From Caldicoprobacter oshimai DSM 21659 (GTDB lineage Bacteria > Bacillota > Clostridia > Caldicoprobacterales > Caldicoprobacteraceae): a stretch of 64,000 bases of DNA. A program made the translations under genes and the position numbers. The notes under the pieces were generated by a model. It was not told the DNA's origin. It saw only the letters and a program-made list of their open reading frames with translations, and made no database searches. Shown here piece by piece: positions 35,690 to 45,690 of this stretch (position 1 is its first letter; every line of letters starts with the position of its first letter). The stretch is taken from contig JAGB01000002.1 in assembly GCA_000526435.1 (NCBI GenBank), positions 434,001 to 498,000 of the forward strand, given 5' to 3'.

Positions 35690-37027
35690 TTAAAGCAATT
35701 TCTCAACGTCCGGCGCCTGATAGCCTTTAGAGGCATCATCCAGTATTAGAACCCAGTCGTTTCCCCTCCCGCTCGATGGCGGCATGAAGCTGTACACACC
35801 TTCATTGTCATATTCTCCAATAAAAGCAGTGCTCCCCTCTCTTGGATCGTACCAGTAAGCCCTTACCTTTTTACCCAATATTTTCCCCATATTAACTTTT
35901 ATCTCAAGCCCATTGGGACTGTATACAAAGGCATAATCGCTCCCACGCATTGCCCTCAAGTGATTGGCGCCTTCATAGTTTTCAGCAATAAGGCTTTGGT
36001 CAGGAATGCTTTCTAGAAAAGGCCTTGACTCCATAAGCGCTCTTAAATACTTCATTTGCTCTGCCCCAGGCCTCATAATAGCCTGTTTCCAGTGCATAAT
36101 GAAATATGGTTCTGGTTTTGTGCACATAGACCAAACGCAATGATGCCCATAGGTATGACCTGCTGCTCCGGCAAAAACCGCCCAATACGCAGCTCTTCTC
36201 ACATCGGCAGCATCAAAATAGCCATTTTCAGGCTTAAAACCAATGGGATGGTCTTCATAACACGGCTCCCCATCCAGGGTAGGCTTTATGGGCGTCAAAT
36301 TGTAATCATCGTTCACCATCTTATAGTTGGGAGTATTCAGGGCACCATGACCTGATTGGATCATATTGAAATCAAGCCATTCCTCGTCATGCACGTGATA
36401 CGAGGATGAATAGCCTCCCGTTGGATGAAACGTCATTATGTGGCTTCCACTATCCCCCTCTTTGAGTCCCTCTGCCATAGCCCTGATAATGGCAAAATGC
36501 TTAGCGGTGGTCAACGGGCGATCCCCACCCAGCACCCATATAATATTAGGCTTATCCTTATAGCGCTGGCCCAACCATCGTCCATACACCCTAGCATTGT
36601 ACTGGTCAAATATGACCGGCCCTTTGCCCCAGGCTCTGTTATACTTATCGCCCCATGTGGGAAGCAGCGCTATATATAGTCCCAGCGAAGCAGCTTTGTC
36701 AATTATGAAGTCCACATGATCCCAATAACTATAACCGTTATCCCCCGCCGAGACATCAGGCAGAGTGGGGTCATATTGGCCACGGCTGTTCTTCAATAAA
36801 GGCATTCTTCCGTAAGCATTGGGTACAGTCAGGCCGTCAAACTCCGCCAGCGCAACTGCTTGAATGACTGTAAACTTTTGCCGTGCACGTACTGACAGGT
36901 AATACTCGGCTTCTTCACGGTCGAGCCTGTGAAATAACTCCCATGCTGTATCGGCAAGCCAGAAAAACGGTGTACCATCTCCCTTTATTATAAACCGGCG
37001 GTTTGGGCTTACCCTTAAGTATTGCAT
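35690..37027 (-). CDS. DUF4038/GH140-like glycoside hydrolase, possible apiosidase
   Basis: 445 residues, ATG 37027 behind GGAGGG. The opening (VSPNRRFIIKGDGTPFFWLA then DTAWELFHRLDREEAEYYL) is the DUF4038 TIM-barrel signature, and the C-terminal 90 residues are the small beta domain often paired with it. Characterised members of GH140 release apiose from rhamnogalacturonan II. Candidate acidic residues are in LGGDRP and DGEPCYEDHP. No signal peptide, so it works on imported oligosaccharide. Last gene of the glycan locus, 25 bases after the ribokinase. The apiosidase label is a family-level inference. Confidence 0.75.
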   Translation of the reverse strand: MQYLRVSPNRRFIIKGDGTPFFWLADTAWELFHRLDREEAEYYLSVRARQKFTVIQAVALAEFDGLTVPNAYGRMPLLKNSRGQYDPTLPDVSAGDNGYSYWDHVDFIIDKAASLGLYIALLPTWGDKYNRAWGKGPVIFDQYNARVYGRWLGQRYKDKPNIIWVLGGDRPLTTAKHFAIIRAMAEGLKEGDSGSHIMTFHPTGGYSSSYHVHDEEWLDFNMIQSGHGALNTPNYKMVNDDYNLTPIKPTLDGEPCYEDHPIGFKPENGYFDAADVRRAAYWAVFAGAAGHTYGHHCVWSMCTKPEPYFIMHWKQAIMRPGAEQMKYLRALMESRPFLESIPDQSLIAENYEGANHLRAMRGSDYAFVYSPNGLEIKVNMGKILGKKVRAYWYDPREGSTAFIGEYDNEGVYSFMPPSSGRGNDWVLILDDASKGYQAPDVEKLL

Positions 37028-37052
37028 CTTTTACCCTCCATAATGCTCACCT

Positions 37053-37988
37053 TTATTTGCGATTGTCTTTAGCCTGCTCAGCTACAAAGGCTTCCACCTG
37101 CTCCAGAGAAGGCATGGCAGACTGAGCCCCCTTTGCAGTAGTGGATATGGCCCCCACAGCGTTGGCAAACTGTATGCACTCAATTATATCCTTGCCCTGG
37201 GCCAGGGCAAAAGCAAAACCCGCATTGAAAGAATCCCCTGCAGCGGTGGTATCCACTGCTTTAACAGAAAAGCCAGCTACATGAACAAATCCATCATGGG
37301 ATGCTAGATACGCACCATTCCTGCCCACCTTGGCAATAACATTTTTCACGCCTTTGCCAATAAGCCAATCACAAGCTCGATACAGGCCTTCAACGCTTTC
37401 TATCTTCAAGCCCGTTATGACTTCTATCTCAGTTTCATTGGGAGTGATATAATCCACGTTAAATAAAAGCTCATCAGGCAACCCTCTCGCAGGGGCAGGA
37501 TCCAGGATAATGACTTTACCTGCCTTTTTAAGCCTTTCTACAGCATAAAATACAGTATCAAAAGGTATCTCCAGCTGAAATAAAAAAATATCCCTTTCTT
37601 CCATAAGATGCCAATTTTTATCAATGAAAGCTCTGTCTACTCTTCCGTTAGCCCCTGCAACGATAACGATGTTATTTTCACCGGCGTCATCCACCTCTAT
37701 CACAGCAATCCCCGATGAAATGCCTTTTTCTATACTCACTCCATCCACCGACACACCATTGTCTATTAAATTCTGGATATACCGCTCTCCAAATACATCG
37801 TCCCCCAATTTCCCAACCATCAACACATTGGCACCCAGGCGTCCTAGGGCTACCGCTTGGTTTCCACCTTTGCCCCCTGGATATGTAGCAAATTCCTTAC
37901 CTGTGATGGTCTCTCCCGGACGCGGAAACCTATCGATTGTCACCACTAAATCCATGTTCATGCTGCCAATCACGCATATCTTTTTCAC
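37053..37988 (-). CDS. rbsK: Ribokinase-family sugar kinase
   Basis: 311 residues from GTG 37988. PfkB signatures are intact: GGKGGNQAVALGRLGA near residue 39 and the catalytic DTTAAGDSFNAGFAFAL near residue 250. NMDLVVTIDRFPRPGET is the ribokinase-type N-terminus. Phosphorylates ribose or a similar furanose; beside a possible apiosidase, the substrate could be the branched pentose apiose. Cytosolic. Part of the minus-strand glycan operon, 56 bases downstream of a UroD-like gene. Confidence 0.9.
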   Translation of the reverse strand: MKKICVIGSMNMDLVVTIDRFPRPGETITGKEFATYPGGKGGNQAVALGRLGANVLMVGKLGDDVFGERYIQNLIDNGVSVDGVSIEKGISSGIAVIEVDDAGENNIVIVAGANGRVDRAFIDKNWHLMEERDIFLFQLEIPFDTVFYAVERLKKAGKVIILDPAPARGLPDELLFNVDYITPNETEIEVITGLKIESVEGLYRACDWLIGKGVKNVIAKVGRNGAYLASHDGFVHVAGFSVKAVDTTAAGDSFNAGFAFALAQGKDIIECIQFANAVGAISTTAKGAQSAMPSLEQVEAFVAEQAKDNRK

Positions 37989-38044
37989 ATAATCACCTCA
38001 CCAGACGAGCCTCCATCTTAAAAGTATACAAGGAGCTTAAAACA

Positions 38045-39049
38045 TCATTCTTCTTTTACAGCCCTCTCTGCATATTCTTTAAAAAGTGCAACATATGTTT
38101 TGTAATCATCAAGTGAAACTTCTGGAGGGGTTTGATGATCTACCGAGGGTATATAACCGCCTGACTTCATGACCGGCAACAGCCTTTCGAATTCAGCCCT
38201 CATCTCTTTTTCCCCTTTAGACATAACCATTTTATCATAGCCGCCCATCATAAGAAAAGCCGGGTGTTGTTTGCGTATTTTGAGGATATCAACTCCAGCC
38301 TGCTTTTCTAAGGGATACACTCCATCTACTCCCACTTCTCTTAACCATGGAATCATAGTAGTGACATCTCCATCACTATCAACAAAAACTTTTACACCAT
38401 ATTTTTTAATGCAGGGAATAACCCTTTGGTAGTAAGGCCCCAAAAACTCCTTAAACAGTTTATATGATAACATTGGCCCATGGTTATAGGACATATCTTC
38501 TGCAAAACCCACCATGTCCGGAATTAATATTGAGAAGAGCTCCTCGATTACATGGATATTGAACTCCGTCAAATCATTATTTATGCGATGCATAAGCTCG
38601 GGGTAATCGTAAAATGCATAAAAATGATTTTCAATGCCAAAAAGAGTTCTGGGAAACCAGAAATATCCGTCCAGCCACAGCCTAATAATTATTTCTCCTT
38701 TATCGTGCTTTTCCTTTAAACCCATCGCTGCTCTTTTTATAGCATCGATAATCGAATCGGTATACAGGTATTGCTTTATTTCCTCATAAGACCTTTCATC
38801 AACGATGATAGGGGCTCCGTGGAAAGGAGGCTTAGGGCATTCAGGGGATTTAGCACTGCCATTTATCATAAGAAGAGGATCTAATTCAAAATACCTAAGC
38901 GATTCCTCCCATGACATCCCCACAGGTAAGCCCTCATTATTCCACCGCTCTATAGTCTTGTTCCACCAGGGTGCCCATTCCACCATGGGAAGCCTATCAT
39001 CCGGCTTCTCAAAATTGAGCACTTTCAAAAAACGCTCCCTCGGCGTCAT
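38045..39049 (-). CDS. UroD-superfamily protein A
   Basis: 334 residues from ATG 39049, nine bases after GAGGTG. The TPRERFLKVLNFEKPDDRLP start is typical of UroD-fold methyltransferase relatives (MtaA/MtbA-like, not haem biosynthesis). Where cobalamin methyltransferases have the zinc motif HxCG, this protein has FVDSDGDV, so zinc is unlikely to be bound the same way. The substrate pocket has many aromatic residues (VEWAPWWN; WLDGYFWFPRT). Sits with two other UroD paralogues in a glycan operon. A demethylase or methyltransferase of sugar derivatives is possible; function is unknown. Confidence 0.8.
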   Translation of the reverse strand: MTPRERFLKVLNFEKPDDRLPMVEWAPWWNKTIERWNNEGLPVGMSWEESLRYFELDPLLMINGSAKSPECPKPPFHGAPIIVDERSYEEIKQYLYTDSIIDAIKRAAMGLKEKHDKGEIIIRLWLDGYFWFPRTLFGIENHFYAFYDYPELMHRINNDLTEFNIHVIEELFSILIPDMVGFAEDMSYNHGPMLSYKLFKEFLGPYYQRVIPCIKKYGVKVFVDSDGDVTTMIPWLREVGVDGVYPLEKQAGVDILKIRKQHPAFLMMGGYDKMVMSKGEKEMRAEFERLLPVMKSGGYIPSVDHQTPPEVSLDDYKTYVALFKEYAERAVKEE

Positions 39050-39067
39050 ACAACATATCACCTCTTA

Positions 39068-40213
39068 TTACATGACCGGAAGTTCTCTTCTTACAAACTT
39101 CACAACTCTTTCTGCATCATCTATATCTTCAGCTACATACCAAATAATAGTCTTTTTGTCTTTCAAAAACTCCAGATTATCTATTATCTCTGGATAGGTC
39201 AATTCCACTACAACTATCTTATCCTCTAGATGTTCTGATAACTCCTTATATATCTCAATAGCACGACACGCATTAGGATCACTGGATATTTCAATCACAT
39301 CGACTTTTTGGATGCTGGCAATATTAGGTATATTATGTTTGCCTAGCGAATGGGTATGCACAAAAGCATGTTGATATACACTAAGCAGTCGCTCTGTATA
39401 AGGTAGACCAAATGCTCTATAAAATTGTGATGAACACATTGTACTGGCATCTTCAGACAATTGACCTATCGAATTTCCTGGCAACCATACATCAAATCCT
39501 GTTATAACCCCTCCTTCTACTTGTCCAACGACTTCCCTCTGCTTTTCTATATACCACTTATCTGCTCGAACGCAAAAATCCATCAATCGATGTACCATAT
39601 CTGGATACTCATAAAAATCTAAAAACAATTGATTACCTCTAAGAGCATTGGCTAAATCCATGGGGCCGTGGGACCCTCTAAGCTTCACAAAGTAGCGCCC
39701 TTTCGACCTATCCTGCAGGTAAGCCAGCCCATTTACGACCATACCAAGCCATTGATTATTCTCGTCAATCTCAATTTTCTCCAAATCCTCCCAACCGCTG
39801 ATTAACGGTTGATGGTAACTGGTATCTTCAGTGAATGTCACTTCTCCCCCTACAAAAGCGCTATGCTCTGCTATACCAAACCAAGGATGTAAAGCTGGAA
39901 TCAGATCGTCTTTAATATCCTTTCTTTGATCCCAATAATGTACCAACCTATCGATACAACAATCCAAATAACTATATAAATCCGATGGAAAATCCCATTT
40001 ATTTAAAGGTTTTATATAAGGCCTTTTTATTGAGCGTATGTCCTTTATCTGTATTAAAGCCTGCCCTTTTCGCGAAGATTCATAAAATCTACGGGTTCGA
40101 CCCACAATTTCTTTTATATCTTCGAGATTGTACATCTTAACCCCCTTCTTTTCAAGTTTTTTAGATACCCTCTCCCTCAATTCTTTTATAAGTTTTAAGT
40201 CGGAGTCATTCAA
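39068..40213 (-). CDS. UroD-superfamily protein B (divergent)
   Basis: 381 residues from TTG 40213, which overlaps the stop of the upstream gene; an ATG at 40135 with a better GAAGGGGG site would give 355 residues. Divergent UroD/MetE-like barrel: YPDMVHRLMDFCVRADKWYI and GGVITGFDVWLPGNSIGQLSE are recognisable blocks. The metal-site position reads HTHSLGKHNIPN instead of HxCG. Also carries 'HPWFGIAEHSAF'. Translationally coupled to the heparinase-like gene upstream and 18 bases before UroD A. Function unknown; probably a methyl-group or C1-handling enzyme by family. Confidence 0.72.
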   Translation of the reverse strand: MNDSDLKLIKELRERVSKKLEKKGVKMYNLEDIKEIVGRTRRFYESSRKGQALIQIKDIRSIKRPYIKPLNKWDFPSDLYSYLDCCIDRLVHYWDQRKDIKDDLIPALHPWFGIAEHSAFVGGEVTFTEDTSYHQPLISGWEDLEKIEIDENNQWLGMVVNGLAYLQDRSKGRYFVKLRGSHGPMDLANALRGNQLFLDFYEYPDMVHRLMDFCVRADKWYIEKQREVVGQVEGGVITGFDVWLPGNSIGQLSEDASTMCSSQFYRAFGLPYTERLLSVYQHAFVHTHSLGKHNIPNIASIQKVDVIEISSDPNACRAIEIYKELSEHLEDKIVVVELTYPEIIDNLEFLKDKKTIIWYVAEDIDDAERVVKFVRRELPVM

Positions 40214-41867
40214 CCAACTGTTTTGGCAAAATATAAACCGTCCTATCTATGTTGGTAAAATCCGTCATGTAGATGGTAAAACTGTAGGAACTCTTTGGTT
40301 CGCTCCCTCTCATATTGGGTGCATACATATGTTTATTAAACCCTGGCCCTATAACCAGGCAATCTGTATCCTTGATGACCTTCACGCATCCTTCTTTCAG
40401 AAACATATACCCTCCGGGATTACCTTCTATTATAAAGCCTTTCCCTTCAATTACAGAATAAGGTGTAACTCCCACTTCTAACTTTACAGGTACTCTGTCA
40501 CATCCGGTAGTAGTTACCGTCAACTCTATTCCGCCATCTACTTCCTTTACTGTCACTATAAAATCGAGAGTCATCTCCTTCACAATTTGCCTCTTGGTGT
40601 GATCCATCTCATCCCATACTGATGTAGCAGGCTTTTTTTCAAAAGGCATCAAATAAAAACCTTTGGCGGTGAATTTCATAATATAACCATCCTGAACCTT
40701 TTCAAGGGACTCTGCCTTAAACTGAGCCTTTGCATAAAACGAAGCGCACAACTTTACATAACATTGCACACCACCATTTTGCATAAACAAAAAGGCGCTG
40801 CTGCCCTTAAGCAAGGTATACGACCATCTATCTCTTCTTACTCTAACTATCCCCGAATTCTTATAATACTTCTCATAAACGGTGGGCAATGGGCTCAATT
40901 CTATTTCAAATTCTCTTAGCTCCGGTACAAGCATGTATAGATATAAAGCATTTGGAATATCCATTCCACTATCCACAGAATGTCTCATAATATAATCAGC
41001 CATTTGAGCATATACAGAATTCTTAAATTTATATGCCATATACATATATAAATCATAGTATATAGTAGGATAAAACTTCTGGTTTAAATACCCTTCTCCC
41101 TTGTCTTGACGCCTAGAATTATAAGTGAATATGGAGCCATCGGGTTCGATATAGTAAAGCATCATGTCCAAATTTAGAGCTACATACTTGAGCAACTCTT
41201 CTTCTCCCATTTCCTCAGCAAGAATTATTAAAGCATTGTCATTGACTGCGTTATAAATACCTGCTGACCTTTCTGTAAATTCACCATTTTCGTCACAATC
41301 TATACCCTCTGCCAGGTATCTCAATGCCATTTCTTTGAAAGCTTCTTCTTTGACTATATTGTAAGCCATCATCAAGGCAGCAGCAACAACCCATCTATGA
41401 TTGGGAGTATGAAATCCTCCGCTAACCATTCCATAACCTGATCTTTTAATCATATTATACAGCCTTTCTTTTGCTTCAGCTATTATCGCATTAGCCTCAT
41501 ACCTTTCCATTATTTTATACGCCCTGGCAAGATTGTGAACCATAAAACCAGTATCAGGAGAAGAATAGAAATTACTTACCAACAAGTCAAAAGTTCCATC
41601 TTCTCTCTGCACTCTTTCAAGGTAGTCCAAATTAAGCAAAATTACCTGATATATTTGAGGATCACCAAAATATTTAGAATCAGGATTGAGGTACAAAGAA
41701 ACCAGTGTTAATAACGCACCCGATGCACTGCCTGGATGCACTAACCTGTCTTTTCTATCAATATACCCACCATAATCAAAGGAATCTTTGTCGGTGACCA
41801 AATTTTTTAGCATCGTTTCGATTCTATTTTCTATATGGCCCAAGATAATACCGTAATGGGATTTCAT
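40206..41867 (-). CDS. Alpha/alpha-toroid glycan enzyme, heparinase II/III-like
   Basis: 553 residues, ATG 41867 behind AAGGAG. The N-terminal 330 residues are helical repeats (GFMVHNLARAYKIMERYEA; GGFHTPNHRWVVAAALMMAY) as in polysaccharide lyases and some glycosidases of toroid fold. The C-terminal 200 residues are beta-rich (VRRDRWSYTLLKGSSAFLFM). NHRW and GFHTPN resemble catalytic loops of heparinase-type lyases. No signal peptide. The exact family and substrate are not clear; acts on imported acidic oligosaccharide by context. Confidence 0.65.
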   Translation of the reverse strand: MKSHYGIILGHIENRIETMLKNLVTDKDSFDYGGYIDRKDRLVHPGSASGALLTLVSLYLNPDSKYFGDPQIYQVILLNLDYLERVQREDGTFDLLVSNFYSSPDTGFMVHNLARAYKIMERYEANAIIAEAKERLYNMIKRSGYGMVSGGFHTPNHRWVVAAALMMAYNIVKEEAFKEMALRYLAEGIDCDENGEFTERSAGIYNAVNDNALIILAEEMGEEELLKYVALNLDMMLYYIEPDGSIFTYNSRRQDKGEGYLNQKFYPTIYYDLYMYMAYKFKNSVYAQMADYIMRHSVDSGMDIPNALYLYMLVPELREFEIELSPLPTVYEKYYKNSGIVRVRRDRWSYTLLKGSSAFLFMQNGGVQCYVKLCASFYAKAQFKAESLEKVQDGYIMKFTAKGFYLMPFEKKPATSVWDEMDHTKRQIVKEMTLDFIVTVKEVDGGIELTVTTTGCDRVPVKLEVGVTPYSVIEGKGFIIEGNPGGYMFLKEGCVKVIKDTDCLVIGPGFNKHMYAPNMRGSEPKSSYSFTIYMTDFTNIDRTVYILPKQLVE

Positions 41868-41893
41868 ATTACAACTCCTTCCTTTTTTTGATT

Positions 41894-42937
41894 TTATCGT
41901 CTAAATAAGTTAAAGCCTTCTTCTAGAGCAGCAATGTAATTTTCAACAGGCATGTAGTTGGGTAATGAGTTACCCGTCCCCAGCGCCCAATATCCGTCGT
42001 AAAAACACTTTTCTATCAAGTCTCTAGTATAAGCCTTTATTTCCTCTTTTGTACTGCGACAGAGAAAGTCCACATCGAGACCGCCCAATGGAGTAATACG
42101 GTCCCCGTACAGTCGCTTAAACTCGCTTACCGGCATTATTACATCCTCAAAAGAATGTTTTCCATCAATCTTACAATACTCTATCAGATCTTGGTATACC
42201 TCCTTCAAATTTCCACAGGAATGCAGAATAAAAGGCTTACCTTCACGATGAGCAATTTCTGCTATCTGCCTGTATATAGGAAAAACATACTTCCTGAGAT
42301 GTTCAGGCCTGAGAAATGTAGAAGTTTTATACCCAAGGTCATCGCCCTGACGGAGAGCGCATATAGAATCCATAGAAGCAAGCTGTCTATCTGCACTTAA
42401 AATCAACCTGCCAATCTTGTCGAACATAAGACCTACAAGCTCTGGATTATCGTATAGAAGGTAAGATAACCCCACAGTCCCTAACATTCTGGAAACCCAT
42501 TCGTAAGGTCCCATGGCTACACCGCCTACAATTTTAGCTCCTTCTGGCAACAAAGCTGCCACCGTCTCAAAATATTTGAATTCAATAGGATTATGTTCAT
42601 CTGGCCAAGGATATTTTTCAAAATCCTCCAATGTCCGTATAACTACGAAAGTCTCACTTCCCTCTGACAGCTTACCATGACCTTTGGGAAGAGGACATTT
42701 CAATGGCACCTCCATCGGTACACAGTCAAATCCCATCCCAAGCCAAAAATCTACATAGATACGCCAATAATTCTCGTCTTCTGGTGTCATTTTGTCAAAA
42801 TGCGTTCCTGTTCTTCGAGCTATAAAGCCAGGACTTGCATAGTGTTCATAAAAAGGCAAATGATCAGGTTTACCCCTTCGCCACAATACTTTCAAAAACT
42901 GCGTGTAATCAGGTTGTCTCCGTAAAATGTTAAACAC
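41894..42937 (-). CDS. UroD-superfamily protein C, with zinc-type HSCG motif
   Basis: 347 residues from GTG 42937 behind GAGGGGG. The segment GKPFILHSCGNLKEV carries the HxCG metal site found in zinc-dependent UroD methyltransferases such as MtaA/MtbA, which move methyl groups between a corrinoid protein and a thiol. LGGLDVDFLCRSTKEEI gives the usual second cysteine region. Of the three UroD proteins in the locus it is closest to a working methyltransferase. Lies between a GH78 rhamnosidase and a heparinase-like gene. The methyl donor and acceptor are unknown. Confidence 0.82.
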   Translation of the reverse strand: MFNILRRQPDYTQFLKVLWRRGKPDHLPFYEHYASPGFIARRTGTHFDKMTPEDENYWRIYVDFWLGMGFDCVPMEVPLKCPLPKGHGKLSEGSETFVVIRTLEDFEKYPWPDEHNPIEFKYFETVAALLPEGAKIVGGVAMGPYEWVSRMLGTVGLSYLLYDNPELVGLMFDKIGRLILSADRQLASMDSICALRQGDDLGYKTSTFLRPEHLRKYVFPIYRQIAEIAHREGKPFILHSCGNLKEVYQDLIEYCKIDGKHSFEDVIMPVSEFKRLYGDRITPLGGLDVDFLCRSTKEEIKAYTRDLIEKCFYDGYWALGTGNSLPNYMPVENYIAALEEGFNLFRR

Positions 42938-43007
42938 ATCAATACCCCCTCTTTGTAATTAAATAGCATGTCAAATATTCTACATTCTTTTGCTTTTACC
43001 AAAGATC

Positions 43008-45665
43008 CTATATAACTTCAAAACAGTATTCACCTGATACCAGATCTATTAAAACATTGCTTGCTTCGATATTTGTTTTGATGCTGTAAACCTCTTCTAT
43101 GCTTTTACCGTTCTCTTTTATTCTTCCTTTGTAAGAAAGAGGCAAATAAAGAGTGGCATGTGAACCCACTGGAACCTTAACATGCAGGGTTATCATCTCA
43201 TCTTTCTTATACCAGCTGCATTCTATCTCACCGTACATAGAATCATGCCTACACTCCACAGACGATAGCCCGCATTCCAAAGCCGGCCTCAATATTATAT
43301 GCCTAAAACCCGGTTCTTCCTCATCAGGACATATGCCCCCTATATATTTATAGAAAAATGCAGAAACATCCGAAAACGCATGATGATTATGTGAACCTTG
43401 TCCATTCCAGCATTCCCACAAGGTAGTAGCCCCCATATCAACCCACCATCTAAAACTGGGAAAAGTATCCTGTAAAATCATTTGTAACCCTATCTCGGGT
43501 TTCCCCATCTCTCCTAAAGTATTCAATAAAAATTTCATCCCCAAAACGCCCACATCCAAGTGGCAGCCTTTTTGCTCTATTTGTCGGAGCAATAATTCAA
43601 ACAAAGCGGGTTTTTCTTCATCTTCCGCTAGGCCGCAATACAACATACAGGCGGTGGAAGTCTGACAGTCCCCCATGATCCTTACATTCTCTTTGTCATA
43701 GAAAGCCATCCTAAAAGCCTTTTTAATGTTTTGTGACAATTCCTTGTATCTATGGTATTCTTCATGTTTACCCAATATCTTTGCTATTTTCGATACAGTA
43801 AGAGCAGTTAAGTAATAATAAGCCGTGTCGGTCAACGCTATAGGAGATTTAAAAGATGCCATATTCACTGCAATAGCCGGCCCCTCAAAAGGAGCGCACC
43901 AATCCCCTATACCATATTCCACAATATAATCCGTTGCCATTTCCGTAATGAAATCACAGTGCTTTTTTATTACATCATACATTTCGCGCAATACATCCCT
44001 GTCCCCGCAGTATAAATACATATACCACGGTATCATGGTTAGAGCGCTAGACCAATCGGGACCATTCCCCCAGTTGTAGCCCCAACCTGTAGAAGGAACT
44101 ATACATGGTATGGAACCATTGGGCCTTTGCGCGTCTTTAAAATCCCTGAGCCATTTGATGTAAGCTGCCATAGGAGAAAAATTGAGTATAGTCTGCTCGG
44201 CAGATAAAGACGCGTCGCCTGTCCAGGGATTCTTTTCCCTATGAGGGCAATCGGTTGGTACGCTGTGATAATTTGAAACAGTCGACCAATAGCACATCTT
44301 CTGTATTTTATTTAAATATTGGTCCGAACACTTAAAATGTCCTCGCTTTTCAAAATCAGTATGCATAACCAGGGCGGTAACAGCATCCAAGGTCGGTTTA
44401 TAATCTATTCCTGAAATTTCCACATATTGAAACCCATGATACACAAATATAGGATTCCACACTTCAACGTCATCGCTCTTTTTTACATACCTATCGGTCT
44501 GAAACTCCCCGCTCTTGACAAAGCCCTTTATTGAATCCTGATCTAAATCCAAGTTGTTCCCCTTTAACCTATCGGAATATCTAATGGTAATCTCTGTTCC
44601 TCTCTTCCCTTCAATTTTTATTCTAGCTGCACCTGCAATATTTTGTCCAATATCAAATATCCAGGATCCAGCAGAAGTCTGCCACATTTTTATTGGCTTA
44701 ATTTCCTTTACAACCCTAATTGGCTGCATCTCACAAGCTCTAAGCAGTCCCCCTGGCGGACGAACCACCCTCACATTTTCCCAGGTTGAATCATCAAAGT
44801 TAGAAGTGTTCCATCCTGGAATTTCCAAACGTGCATCATAGTATTCCCCATTTCTTATGCTGTTAAAGATGATAGGGCTCTTAGAGGCTTTCCACCTATT
44901 ATCGGTAACGATAACCTTGCAACTTCCATCATTTAATTTAAGATGAAGTTCCGCAATTAACTTGGGGATATGGCGCCACGCTGCCTCCCTAGAATTCCAG
45001 GGATCCTCTGCGAAACAATTATACCATCCATTCCCCAGAATAACTCCCAAGGCGTTTTTCCCCGGTTTCAAAAGTCCAGTAACGTCATACGTCATGTAAA
45101 GGACAGTACTGTCGTATTTTGTAAAGGGTGGCGATAAAACGTCATCCGACACCCTTTGTCCATTTATGTACGCTTGAAAATACCCTAAGCCGCATATGTA
45201 TAACCGCGCTTCAGCGGGTAAATCGTCTATATAAAAAGCGGTGCGCAATAAAGGTGCAATATATGAACTGGTCTCGTTTTTTATATAATGCGCAGTAATC
45301 CATTTGGCACACCACTTTTCGTCAAGCTTTCCGGTTTCAAAAAAAGCGATTTCACTTTCATAGGGTATATCTTGGACATCATATACAAAGACTTTCCACC
45401 AATACCGCCTTCTAGGTGAGAGTTTTACTCCCCCAAAAGGCACATGGATACTGTTTGATGAAAACACTTTACCGCTATCCCACACATCATATATGCCTTT
45501 GTCGAGATTTTCTCTTGTGCTTGCAACGCATAATCTGTAAGCCGTTTGTTTCTGGCCTCTGATTTTGGAATATATCTTCCAGGATAATCGAGGTGGTGAA
45601 TCCAAACCAATGGGATTTTTTAAATAATTGCATGTGAGGCCATACACCTTTAAACCATCTGACAT
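43008..45665 (-). CDS. Alpha-L-rhamnosidase, glycoside hydrolase family 78
   Basis: 885 residues from ATG 45665, eight bases after GGGGGA. Order: fibronectin-like N domain (LTCNYLKNPIGLDSPPRLSW), beta-sandwich sugar-binding domains (LRTAFYIDDLPAEARLYICG), then the catalytic (alpha/alpha)6 barrel with SVPTDCPHREKNPWTGDASL and GIGDWCAPFEGP (acid residues), and a C-terminal beta domain. Removes terminal rhamnose from pectic (rhamnogalacturonan) or flavonoid glycans. No signal peptide, so intracellular. Central gene of the glycan locus; 25 bases from the heparinase-like gene upstream. Confidence 0.93.
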   Translation of the reverse strand: MSDGLKVYGLTCNYLKNPIGLDSPPRLSWKIYSKIRGQKQTAYRLCVASTRENLDKGIYDVWDSGKVFSSNSIHVPFGGVKLSPRRRYWWKVFVYDVQDIPYESEIAFFETGKLDEKWCAKWITAHYIKNETSSYIAPLLRTAFYIDDLPAEARLYICGLGYFQAYINGQRVSDDVLSPPFTKYDSTVLYMTYDVTGLLKPGKNALGVILGNGWYNCFAEDPWNSREAAWRHIPKLIAELHLKLNDGSCKVIVTDNRWKASKSPIIFNSIRNGEYYDARLEIPGWNTSNFDDSTWENVRVVRPPGGLLRACEMQPIRVVKEIKPIKMWQTSAGSWIFDIGQNIAGAARIKIEGKRGTEITIRYSDRLKGNNLDLDQDSIKGFVKSGEFQTDRYVKKSDDVEVWNPIFVYHGFQYVEISGIDYKPTLDAVTALVMHTDFEKRGHFKCSDQYLNKIQKMCYWSTVSNYHSVPTDCPHREKNPWTGDASLSAEQTILNFSPMAAYIKWLRDFKDAQRPNGSIPCIVPSTGWGYNWGNGPDWSSALTMIPWYMYLYCGDRDVLREMYDVIKKHCDFITEMATDYIVEYGIGDWCAPFEGPAIAVNMASFKSPIALTDTAYYYLTALTVSKIAKILGKHEEYHRYKELSQNIKKAFRMAFYDKENVRIMGDCQTSTACMLYCGLAEDEEKPALFELLLRQIEQKGCHLDVGVLGMKFLLNTLGEMGKPEIGLQMILQDTFPSFRWWVDMGATTLWECWNGQGSHNHHAFSDVSAFFYKYIGGICPDEEEPGFRHIILRPALECGLSSVECRHDSMYGEIECSWYKKDEMITLHVKVPVGSHATLYLPLSYKGRIKENGKSIEEVYSIKTNIEASNVLIDLVSGEYCFEVI

Positions 45666-45690
45666 TGTCAATATCCCCCTGTCAATCCCG

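Noticed and set aside
38045-42937. Haem-pathway uroporphyrinogen decarboxylase
   Set aside because: All three proteins lack the N-terminal Arg-rich substrate motif of true HemE, and no other haem genes are nearby.
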